Part shown: piece by piece, positions 19,407-27,580 of the stretch
Numbering within the stretch: the stretch's first letter is position 1
Layout: every line of letters begins with the position of its first letter
NCBI GenBank assembly: GCA_002699085.1
Contig: PAAR01000016.1
Coordinates: 62,001-126,000, forward strand
Origin: Micavibrio sp.
GTDB lineage: Bacteria; Pseudomonadota; Alphaproteobacteria; Micavibrionales; UBA9664
DNA: 64,000 bases
Reading direction: 5' to 3'
The notes under the pieces: model-generated
What the model saw: the letters and a program-made list of their open reading frames with translations, nothing else
Databases searched by the model: none
What the model was told of the DNA's origin: nothing
Translations under genes and position numbers: made by a program

Positions 19407-22066
19407 AGCAGACCCCCTGATTTTTCTTTGGCGGTCATGTCTTCGTAGAGTTTGAAGAGGTATTCGAGGCGTTCTTCATCACTGGTGAATGGTTTGGAGC
19501 GGTAGCAACGCTCAACCGCAAGGTCGAGGTGGTGGTGAGCCTCTCTTAACCCATCTGGCATTTTGTCGGGGTCATACAGTTCCGCCATTGTTTTTTCGGA
19601 ATGTTTTTCACGCTCTTCCAACACATTGTAAACATGCGTGGTGATCGTTTCTTTTTGCTTTTCTGTAAGATCAGGGACGGGAAACGTATTGTAGCACATT
19701 TCAGCGGAATAACTTATTCCAGTCCCAAGTCTACCAGATACTGCTTTTACCCAGAGCATGTGGGATTTAGAGGCAATCAATCCAAAAATAAATATGGGGC
19801 AGTCAAAAATTACACTAGCTTTACTTGTGACAATATTGTTTTTGTCTAAAAAACCTACTGGTATATATTCTCGATTTTCTGATGATACTATAGGTATAAG
19901 AAATTGATATTCTTTAGGTTGTTTAATTGTTACGAAACGATAAGGAACATTAGCAAACGATCTCTCAACAGAATTCCCATCAACTCTTTTTAATCTTACT
20001 TTTTCAACCCTCTCGGCTATTTCAGGTATATTTAATGCGTCATTTAGTTCTTTTTCAGTAATCCAAATGCACCACCGCTCTATACTATTAATAAACTCGT
20101 TTGCTCCGAACAGGCGCTTTAGATATGAATCTACTCTAGGATTTTGATGTCTTAAGCTCTTTGCTTCATCGGAAGTGAGCATTAAATATCCTCCCTCTCT
20201 GGGCTGATTACCAAGGATCATCTTTGGAAAAAATTTTGAGATAGGTTTAGATTGCTTACTAATTATTAAATTGGGACCGCTTACTAAGTAAGGGTTGATA
20301 TTTTGAACTGTGGAAATTGTACCATTATCGTAAATACGCTTTTGATAATTACAACTTTTATGCATAAGTCCAATAATTGTACATGTTACACCGGCATTGT
20401 GTTTAGCATTGTTACTCCATTTAAATGCCGAGTAACAAAAACATATTTCGACGTCTTGAGATAAAATTTTGGGCCATAGCATATCGACTTGAGTGCCTTG
20501 GCATATTGAGTTTGTAGTTACAAATCCGGAACGAATAGAGTTATTGATATACCTAGCCGCCAGATAAAACCAACATGAGATATAGTCTAGTTTTTTATAA
20601 TTTGGCTGGCCAGTGAATACGTAATCTAAATCACCTCTGTGGTCGTCAGTATGGTTTTTTTGTCCAGCATAAGGGGGGTTACCCAAAACGTAAATTTCGG
20701 CATCAGTGTCTTTTGGACAAACATCTTCCCATGGAATACGGGTGGCATTGCCACATACGATATTGCCACCTTCTTTTAACGGCAGGGTTGGATTGGTTTG
20801 ACCAAAGACCTCCTCGAATTTCACGTTCATTTGATGCTCGGCCAGCCATAGGGAAAGAATGGCAACCTCATGCGCGAAATCATCCAGCTCTATCCCGTAG
20901 AATTGTGAGAGCTGAATGCGTGAGAATGGCAGTGATGGGTTGTCGGTTATTTCCTGAATGCGCTGGAATATCTCCATTTCCAGTTCGCGGATTTCTTTAT
21001 AAGCAATAATCAGGAAATTACCCGAACCACAGGCCGGGTCAAAAATGCGAAGCTTTTCAAGGCGGGCGAGAAGCTGTTCCAGTTTTTTCTGGTTATCGTA
21101 ATGTTTATCAAACTCTTCACGCAGTTCATTCAGGAAAAGCGGCTCAATCACTTTCATGATGTTTGGTACGGAGGTGTAATGCTGCCCCATACTGCTGCGC
21201 TGGTCTTTATGAACCACAGCCTGGAACATTGAGCCGAAAATATCTGGGTTAATCGTCGCCCAGTCTAACTCACCACATTCAATGATCATGCGGCGTGCTT
21301 TGCGGGAGAATTTTGGTGCAAAATATCTGTCACCGAACAAGCCGCCATTCACGTATGGGAATTTTGAGAGGTAATCAGGGTAGTTCGAATGATCGGCGGT
21401 ATTCAGCACCTCAAACAGTTTGTTCAGGTAATCGTCAAGATCACTGCCGTCTTCTTGCGTGTGTGAGCTGATGGCATTGGTAAAGGCGTTATCTTTGAAA
21501 ATGCCAGTGTCTTCAGCAAAGAAGCAAAACAACAAACGTGAAAGGAAGATGTTCAGCCCATGTAAATCTTCCTTTGTTTCAAAGGCATTACCTTGCAAGA
21601 TTTCGTCATAGATTTTCGCCATTTTCTCGGCGGCTTTGACATCGGCCTCTTGCTCGTTGTAATGGGTGTTTTTCTCAATTTTTGCCCATGGCCCGAAAAA
21701 GAATGGATGCTTGTTCAGCTCTTCGATTTTTATATCGAGCGTATCGTCTGTTTTTGTATCAATGGCCAGTAAGGTTTTGTAATCCGTCACTACAATAAAG
21801 CGTGGGTCATGACGGTGGGTTGCATCATCATTTTTTAGGCTGTCAATTAGGCTATGCAGATCTTGTTCCTGTGTTTCTTGAAAGAACAATTTGCGCTTAA
21901 GAATAATCTGACCGCCTTTTTTGGAAAGGTTACGGTTTCCTTTTTTAAGGAGCGTAACGGTCGTTTTAGGCGTGCCATAAGCCAAAAGAAGATCGTAAAC
22001 AAACTCCTGAGGTGAAATGTTTTTCACCAACTCTGAAAGATTTTTTTCGATCTGCGCGATGTTCAT
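19403..22066 (-). CDS. MmeI-like class I SAM-dependent N6-adenine DNA methyltransferase
   Basis: Motif I 'IFDPACGSGNFLIIAYKEIRELEMEI', motif IV 'YVLGNPPYAG', MmeI-like helical spacer 'LFCFFAEDTGIFKDNAFTNAISSHTQEDGSDLDDYLNKLFEVLN', TRD-like C-terminal half. Confidence 0.92.
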   Translation of the reverse strand: MNIAQIEKNLSELVKNISPQEFVYDLLLAYGTPKTTVTLLKKGNRNLSKKGGQIILKRKLFFQETQEQDLHSLIDSLKNDDATHRHDPRFIVVTDYKTLLAIDTKTDDTLDIKIEELNKHPFFFGPWAKIEKNTHYNEQEADVKAAEKMAKIYDEILQGNAFETKEDLHGLNIFLSRLLFCFFAEDTGIFKDNAFTNAISSHTQEDGSDLDDYLNKLFEVLNTADHSNYPDYLSKFPYVNGGLFGDRYFAPKFSRKARRMIIECGELDWATINPDIFGSMFQAVVHKDQRSSMGQHYTSVPNIMKVIEPLFLNELREEFDKHYDNQKKLEQLLARLEKLRIFDPACGSGNFLIIAYKEIRELEMEIFQRIQEITDNPSLPFSRIQLSQFYGIELDDFAHEVAILSLWLAEHQMNVKFEEVFGQTNPTLPLKEGGNIVCGNATRIPWEDVCPKDTDAEIYVLGNPPYAGQKNHTDDHRGDLDYVFTGQPNYKKLDYISCWFYLAARYINNSIRSGFVTTNSICQGTQVDMLWPKILSQDVEICFCYSAFKWSNNAKHNAGVTCTIIGLMHKSCNYQKRIYDNGTISTVQNINPYLVSGPNLIISKQSKPISKFFPKMILGNQPREGGYLMLTSDEAKSLRHQNPRVDSYLKRLFGANEFINSIERWCIWITEKELNDALNIPEIAERVEKVRLKRVDGNSVERSFANVPYRFVTIKQPKEYQFLIPIVSSENREYIPVGFLDKNNIVTSKASVIFDCPIFIFGLIASKSHMLWVKAVSGRLGTGISYSAEMCYNTFPVPDLTEKQKETITTHVYNVLEEREKHSEKTMAELYDPDKMPDGLREAHHHLDLAVERCYRSKPFTSDEERLEYLFKLYEDMTAKEKSGGLL

Positions 22067-22069
22067 ATT

Positions 22070-22273
22070 TTAATCTTCCTTTTGATTCTGTGCTGTTGAG
22101 GCTTCAGATTGACGCTTTATCCACGCATCAATTTCTCCTTTTTTAAAGCGCCATGCACTGCCAACTTTAAAGCCAGGAACCTTGCCCTCTGACGCAAATC
22201 GATACGCTGTCTTCTCAGCGATCTTTAAATAATCAGCGAGTTCTTTAACCGTCATAATATCGTCGTTAGGCAT
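22070..22273 (-). CDS. excisionase/MerR-like helix-turn-helix DNA-binding protein
   Basis: 'MTVKELADYLKIAEKTAYRFASEGKVPGFKVGSAWRFKKGEIDAWIKRQ' typical HTH_17; start at 22273 with AAGGAC RBS; 3 nt before MTase. Confidence 0.85.
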   Translation of the reverse strand: MPNDDIMTVKELADYLKIAEKTAYRFASEGKVPGFKVGSAWRFKKGEIDAWIKRQSEASTAQNQKED

Positions 22274-22428
22274 AATTGGCTGTCCTTTAAGGTTATGATG
22301 ATAGAAAATAATTGAAATGGGATGAAAAGACAAGTAGTATTCAGGCATAATTTAAGTAGCTTTGCTTACTTTCGACCCAAAGCTGGCGTTGAAAACGGCT
22401 ATAGAATATATTTTTTAAGGGATTTTTT

Positions 22429-22668
22429 ATGACGGGCTTTACTTTAGATGAAACGAAAAAATTCTCTGAAAACTGCACAATTTTTTTAGAAAGCGTGAAA
22501 GATATTGATCCCGAAATGACCAAAATCCTTGAAGCAAACTGGGACAAGCTTCTTGCCGTCGTCCGTGCGGGAGAAAGGGACACCAAAGCACGCACAACAT
22601 TCAATGAAGCAATTTTAACAGCTTTGAATCTACATCTTGCAGAAAAATTAGAAACGGAGATAGAATAA
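22429..22668 (+). CDS. small hypothetical protein coupled to SMC-like ATPase
   Basis: 79 aa ORF with stop/start overlap (TAATG) to downstream ATPase. Confidence 0.6.
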   Translation: MTGFTLDETKKFSENCTIFLESVKDIDPEMTKILEANWDKLLAVVRAGERDTKARTTFNEAILTALNLHLAEKLETEIE

Positions 22669-25166
22669 TGTCTCGTTACTTTTTGAAAAGATTGAGAATC
22701 GAAGGTTTCCGAGGCGTCAACAATCAGGGCAACCCACTCGATATCAGTTTTAAGTCAGATGCCGTAAACTCCGTTTTTGCTGTAAACGGAATAGGAAAGA
22801 GCTCGATATTTGAATCACTCTATTACATCATTAGTGGAACGATTCCCAAGCTTGACGACCTTAAGGCTCATGAGCGTCCTCAGGATTACTACTGCAACCG
22901 ATTTCATTCTGGTAATAAGGCCGTTATCGAGGTTGAGTTGGAGCCTGATGACGGCGGTTCGGTTGTGTCTATCAAGGTGGAGCGCGACGGTGCTGGAAAT
23001 CGGACGGTCACTAGCCCCAGCGGTCACACCGATCCCGAAGGTTTTCTTGAGACCCTAAACGAAGCCTTCGCACTCCTTGATTACCGTACCTTTTCTCGCT
23101 TCATCGAAGAGTCGCCACTAGAGCGTGGTCGAACATTCTCTGCCCTTCTCGGGCTTTCGAAATACTCAGACTGCCGTCAAGCGTTGCAGGTTGTCTCTGA
23201 TACGCGCGCAATGAATACGGATCTTGATTTGAAGGTTTTGGCGACGCAAATCGCAGGGACGCAGCGCGCCGTACAGCAAGCCTTAGCTGCGCTCCGATCC
23301 AATTTCGATAAGGTCACGGGAAAACCGCTCGAAGATGTCGACAAACTGGATCAGTACGCTACCGAGGTTTCTGAAGCACTAGGCAATGTTGAACTTCTCA
23401 AGGAGCACTTAGACGGCAAGGCGCTGAATGATATAGATTTTGATGCTATAAAAGAAGCAATCAAAACGGCGGAAGGTGGCGAAAAGCGCAAAGAGCTTGA
23501 AGCGGCCATTTCGGATATCACTGCGCTGGAAGCTCTCAGAGCTCACGACCCGCAAGCGATTTGCATAGAACAGAAAAAGATCAAGACGCTTATCGCAGAG
23601 AGAGATGTATTGCTGGCCGCTACTCGCGGCGATTTGTTTGAAAAGCTCTATTCAGCGGCACAGGATGTGGTTGGAAGTGATGTCTGGGCAAATGATAACA
23701 AGTGCCCGCTCTGCGAAAGTAGTTTCGAAAAATCCATAAGCGCGCACATCACGCACCAGCTTAGTCAGTACGCAGAAACGGCAGCCAAGGCAAAACAGCT
23801 TGACGAGCTATGGGAAGGTTCAGCATGGCGAGACTGCCTGTCAGGTCATGAGATTGCAAAGGTTCTTGGTGTTGATACTGTCGATAGAATCCTTTCGCGC
23901 TTGGATACCCGTATGAAATCTGGCGAAGTCACCGAAGCCGAAGTGACTGATGCGGTTACACGTACATGCGAGCTTATGACGCTTGTTCCCAAGCTGCTGG
24001 AAAAGGCGGTGGAAAGGAAAACAAAACTTGAAGCTGAGCTTCCAGCATCTCTTGTCCAACTTACCGAGCAGGTGGAGTATGGTCGCCAGTTCAAAGACGC
24101 GTTATTAAGCTATCAACACAGTCAAACAGAGGAGGCTGAACAGCAAGCCCGCTTAGATATTCGTGAGCGATGGAAAACCTTTATCTCGAAAGCCTCTTCC
24201 AAATTTTCTGCTGCTGAAGCTTCGCTTTCCAAGGCCAAAATCAATGACATCGATGCCGAATATAAATCCATGTACAAGGACATCATGCAAGTTGGCGACG
24301 TTGTGCCTGATCTACAGCGCGCCGATGACAAAGAAGACTTGAATGTTGAACTCAGTGATTTTCATGGACAGCGGAAGTTGTCCGCCCGTGCCCTACTGTC
24401 CGAGAGTTACCGCAATGCACTCGCGATATCCGTCTTTCTAGCGGCGGCGATGAAGCATTCTGGTGCACCGCGCTTTGTTGTACTCGATGATGTAACATCT
24501 AGTTTCGATGCAGGACATCAGTTTTATTTGATGGAGTTAATCAGGACCAAGTTACAGCATACGCAGAATAACAATGGTCTGCAGTTCATCATCTTGAGCC
24601 ATGATGGGCTACTTGAGAAATACTTCGATACAAAGGGCGGAACGGGAGACTGGCATCATAATAAACTGCAGGGCTCTCCTCCCATGGGGGATATTCTGCA
24701 TCAGTCACAGGGAGCAGACCGCTTAAAGCTGCGTGTCAAGAATCTTCTATCTGCTGGGCAAATCAGTGAGGCTGAGCCGATTGTCCGTCAGTATCTGGAG
24801 TATAAGCTTCAGCAAATTATACGTAAGGTTAATATTCCTGTCCCGCTTGATTTTGCAATCAAAGATACAAACAAAATGGTAAGCAATTGTCTTGATGCGA
24901 TCAAAGTGGCGATTGATCTACATCAAAGGGCAGGCACGCTTGTACTGGAAGCAAAACAGGTTCAGGATGTGTTAAACTCCCATATTCCGATAATTGTCAG
25001 CAATTGGGTGAGCCACTATGCGACGGGAGGAAGTAGCAGTTTTTCTGCACCCGTTCTCAATGGGGTCATTACTTCAATCGAAGATATGTCTGAGTGTTTC
25101 AAATATGATGATACGTCTTCATCACCAGTGGCACGGCGTTGGTATAGATCACTTTCAGATAAGTAA
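22668..25166 (+). CDS. SMC/RecF-like AAA ATPase with CxxC hook
   Basis: 'IEGFRGVNNQGNPLDISFKSDAVNSVFAVNGIGKSSIFESLYY' Walker A, coiled coils around 'NDNKCPLCESSFE', Walker B/D-loop 'FVVLDDVTSSFDAG', H-loop 'FIILSHDG'. Confidence 0.88.
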   Translation: MSRYFLKRLRIEGFRGVNNQGNPLDISFKSDAVNSVFAVNGIGKSSIFESLYYIISGTIPKLDDLKAHERPQDYYCNRFHSGNKAVIEVELEPDDGGSVVSIKVERDGAGNRTVTSPSGHTDPEGFLETLNEAFALLDYRTFSRFIEESPLERGRTFSALLGLSKYSDCRQALQVVSDTRAMNTDLDLKVLATQIAGTQRAVQQALAALRSNFDKVTGKPLEDVDKLDQYATEVSEALGNVELLKEHLDGKALNDIDFDAIKEAIKTAEGGEKRKELEAAISDITALEALRAHDPQAICIEQKKIKTLIAERDVLLAATRGDLFEKLYSAAQDVVGSDVWANDNKCPLCESSFEKSISAHITHQLSQYAETAAKAKQLDELWEGSAWRDCLSGHEIAKVLGVDTVDRILSRLDTRMKSGEVTEAEVTDAVTRTCELMTLVPKLLEKAVERKTKLEAELPASLVQLTEQVEYGRQFKDALLSYQHSQTEEAEQQARLDIRERWKTFISKASSKFSAAEASLSKAKINDIDAEYKSMYKDIMQVGDVVPDLQRADDKEDLNVELSDFHGQRKLSARALLSESYRNALAISVFLAAAMKHSGAPRFVVLDDVTSSFDAGHQFYLMELIRTKLQHTQNNNGLQFIILSHDGLLEKYFDTKGGTGDWHHNKLQGSPPMGDILHQSQGADRLKLRVKNLLSAGQISEAEPIVRQYLEYKLQQIIRKVNIPVPLDFAIKDTNKMVSNCLDAIKVAIDLHQRAGTLVLEAKQVQDVLNSHIPIIVSNWVSHYATGGSSSFSAPVLNGVITSIEDMSECFKYDDTSSSPVARRWYRSLSDK

Positions 25167-25252
25167 GCAAACATAATTGAAGTTGTTTAATTAGAGTCTC
25201 AAAGTTTCCAAGTTAAATGGAATAAGTACCAGGTTTTAGAAGGATAAAAATA

Positions 25253-25867
25253 ATGAAAATATCTGCCGCAAAAGAATATGGTAAATCGTCATTAATAGAG
25301 GCTAACTGGAATCTTGACCTTCCTAATAGCGCAAGAATAGCAGCAATTATTACCTATTCGGGTACTTTAGAATATTATATAGAGCGTGCAGTATGGAGAT
25401 TAAAGGGAGTTATCCCTAAGGGTGTTCGCCCAGAAACTGATGGAAAAGCAATCTCTAAGCTCATATCTGACCTGGAAGAATGTTCTGGTGATTTGAGTAA
25501 TCAAGCTGAAATAGATTTTATTAAATTATGGTGTAGTGCTGCACGTTCCGGATTTATAATAAGAAATAATATTGCTCATGGTGTTGCAGGAAAGATTGGA
25601 GATACCCTAGTATATATGCGTAATCCACGCTGGCATGGGGAAGAGAGAAAGCGAGATTTTGGTGATTTTTGGGCCGAAGAGCATACTTTGGATATGGTTT
25701 GCGACTCCCTGTCTGTATTGTTGAGAATAATCATAAAAATAGAAGCCGGAGAAGAAAAGTTATCGCATATAGCTTCCTCTCTTGCTTTAAAAGCCTTACG
25801 AGAAGCCAGGTCAATTTTGGGAGAATTTAGCAGCCAGGGTTACAATCCGTCTTTTGAGAAATACTAG
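25253..25867 (+). CDS. HEPN-like protein (candidate RNase)
   Basis: All-helical-looking 204 aa protein with 'GFIIRNNIAHGVAG' = Rx4H HEPN motif. Confidence 0.55.
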   Translation: MKISAAKEYGKSSLIEANWNLDLPNSARIAAIITYSGTLEYYIERAVWRLKGVIPKGVRPETDGKAISKLISDLEECSGDLSNQAEIDFIKLWCSAARSGFIIRNNIAHGVAGKIGDTLVYMRNPRWHGEERKRDFGDFWAEEHTLDMVCDSLSVLLRIIIKIEAGEEKLSHIASSLALKALREARSILGEFSSQGYNPSFEKY

Positions 25868-26013
25868 AAGACACTCTTTTATAAAGATAATCATTTAGAG
25901 TGTTCGTTTCGGTGTAACGCATACACACATAACCAGATACATAGATACTTTAATAAGGCAGTAAGGCATAAAATAAGCCAAAGTGCCTTTTGGAAACTAG
26001 ATACAAATATCAT

Positions 26014-26042
26014 AAAAGCCCCATCACAAGGGGCTTTTCTTT
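26014..26042 (+). terminator. Rho-independent terminator
   Basis: Perfect 9-bp stem aaaagcccc/ggggctttt with 7-nt loop followed by ctttatttt. Confidence 0.75.
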
Positions 26043-26255
26043 ATTTTGCCCGCTCTCAGGGTACTAATACTACCGAAATCAGATCCATTTTAAAGATTTT
26101 CATTTTTCTTTCGTCGTTTTCGACACATTTCGCAGACCTATTCGATACAGGCAAAAATGAAAGGAAATTATGAAATGTCGAAAGAGAAGAAATACAGAGA
26201 AAACAACTTGATAAATAATGGTTCTGAAGCGTGTATGCCTTCAGGAGGTAGCTTA

Positions 26256-26726
26256 ATGAAAGAAGATCAGACATGGCAGTTTTTATCGCAATTACTTGCT
26301 GATAGCCAGCCCCAGAGCATGGATTTGTATCTGGTACGGCAATATGCACGCCTTCGCCTGTGTGATGTGGATTTGCTGCGCGCAGAATATAAGCACATCT
26401 TTAAGAAGTCCTGTCCGCACAATCTCTACCGAGAGGCCATAATCAGCCGATTGATGGATCATTACACCAAAGGCGAACCAAACGATAAACCTCTGGCAAA
26501 AGCATGCCAAGGCTCAAACACAAAGTTCCAAGATGGCACGATCATCACAAAGAGATACAAAGGCGAGGATCATATCATCGAATGTATCAATGGTGAGTTT
26601 TCTTACCAGAATATCAAATTCAAGAACATCACGGCGGTGGCTCGTCATATTTCTCAAACCAATTGTTCGGGCGTCCGGTTTTTCAAATCAAAGACCACCA
26701 TTACGCATGGAGGCGCTGATGAGTAA
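26256..26726 (+). CDS. DUF2924-like protein (paralogue 1)
   Basis: 'GTIITKRYKGEDHIIECINGEFSYQNIKFKNITAVARHISQTNCSGVRFF' matches DUF2924 pattern; start placed at 26256 behind AGGAGG. Confidence 0.65.
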   Translation: MKEDQTWQFLSQLLADSQPQSMDLYLVRQYARLRLCDVDLLRAEYKHIFKKSCPHNLYREAIISRLMDHYTKGEPNDKPLAKACQGSNTKFQDGTIITKRYKGEDHIIECINGEFSYQNIKFKNITAVARHISQTNCSGVRFFKSKTTITHGGADE

Positions 26727-27306
26727 CGACAGATTAAGATTTAATTTGAGCCAATGGCTGGAAACGCTTCAGGGTTTTCAAGAACCACGCACGGAAGGTC
26801 AGGATGAAGATGATTTGTATCTGATCAAACAATATGCGCGACTGAGATTGTCCAGCATGAAACAAGTGCGCCATGATTATAAAATGGAATTCGGTGAAGA
26901 TTGCTCTATCAACTTTACCTTTGACCAAATTGTGATGAAAATCATGGAAAAATACCATGCGGAATCAAAAAAGCCGATTAATCCTGATATGCATTTGCCG
27001 CGACACATCCATCCTATCGACTTTAATAGTGATGCATTGAAAAATAGCTCAAGAGGCGCGATTACAAAACTTATCCCAGGAACCGTTCTTGAGCGAGAAT
27101 ATCACGGAGAGGTCTACGTGGTTTATTGCCGCCAAGGATATTACGAGTACAGCAGGCGCAAATATAGAACCCTGACAACCATCGCACGTGAGATTAGCGG
27201 CACATATTGTTCAGGGCCAAATTTTTTCAGTGTTAAAACGCGGATGTATATGTTGCCATCCAAGGATCTTTATCCTGAAAAGATGGAGTTTGTTGCGGAC
27301 GAATAG
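26719..27306 (+). CDS. DUF2924-like protein (paralogue 2)
   Basis: 'GTVLEREYHGEVYVVYCRQGYYEYSRRKYRTLTTIAREISGTYCSGPNFFSVK'; start at 26719 (MSNDRLRF), overlapping the first paralogue. Confidence 0.7.
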   Translation: MSNDRLRFNLSQWLETLQGFQEPRTEGQDEDDLYLIKQYARLRLSSMKQVRHDYKMEFGEDCSINFTFDQIVMKIMEKYHAESKKPINPDMHLPRHIHPIDFNSDALKNSSRGAITKLIPGTVLEREYHGEVYVVYCRQGYYEYSRRKYRTLTTIAREISGTYCSGPNFFSVKTRMYMLPSKDLYPEKMEFVADE

Positions 27307-27328
27307 AGAGAAAAAATTTTCTCTTTTG
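27307..27328 (+). terminator. putative terminator hairpin
   Basis: agagaaaaaattttctctttt inverted repeat with T-tract directly after DUF2924 stop. Confidence 0.5.
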
Positions 27329-27499
27329 ACCTCTTTATTTTGACGCTATGAAATAGAGGTATGCATCATTTTTTCGGCAGGGAAAATATCACGCATACAC
27401 AACCAATTACCTTTCCGACCAGATCCGATAAAGTCTCTAAGTTATTGATTTTAAAGTTATAAACAGGTTTTTTCTTCCGAGAAGATCCGAGAAGAATGC

Positions 27500-27524
27500 G
27501 GCTATTCCATATCTTTTTGCAGTA
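27500..27524 (+). repeat. candidate attL core direct repeat (25 bp)
   Basis: ggctattccatatctttttgcagta identical to 41483-41507; immediately upstream of integrase. Confidence 0.75.
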
Positions 27525-27580
27525 CGTTATGCAGTACAGACGGTTCAAGTTTTTTTTGTACCGCAAAAAAGGAGATAAAT

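Noticed and set aside
10228-22273. Assigning the operon to BREX, DISARM or a classical Type I/III RM system
   Set aside because: No PglZ, BrxC, BrxL, DUF1998 or PLD proteins, no HsdS, and the domain order does not match; kept as an unnamed candidate system
22668-25166. OLD/Gabija-type nuclease
   Set aside because: No Toprim domain visible and no UvrD-like partner; coiled coil with CxxC fits SMC/RecF-like better
26533-26718. N-terminal extension of second DUF2924 ORF
   Set aside because: It overlaps the first paralogue out of frame and has biased composition; the ATG at 26719 gives a better match to paralogue 1
27366-27580. tRNA gene as integration target
   Set aside because: No cloverleaf or TPsiC-like sequence recognised near either 25-bp repeat
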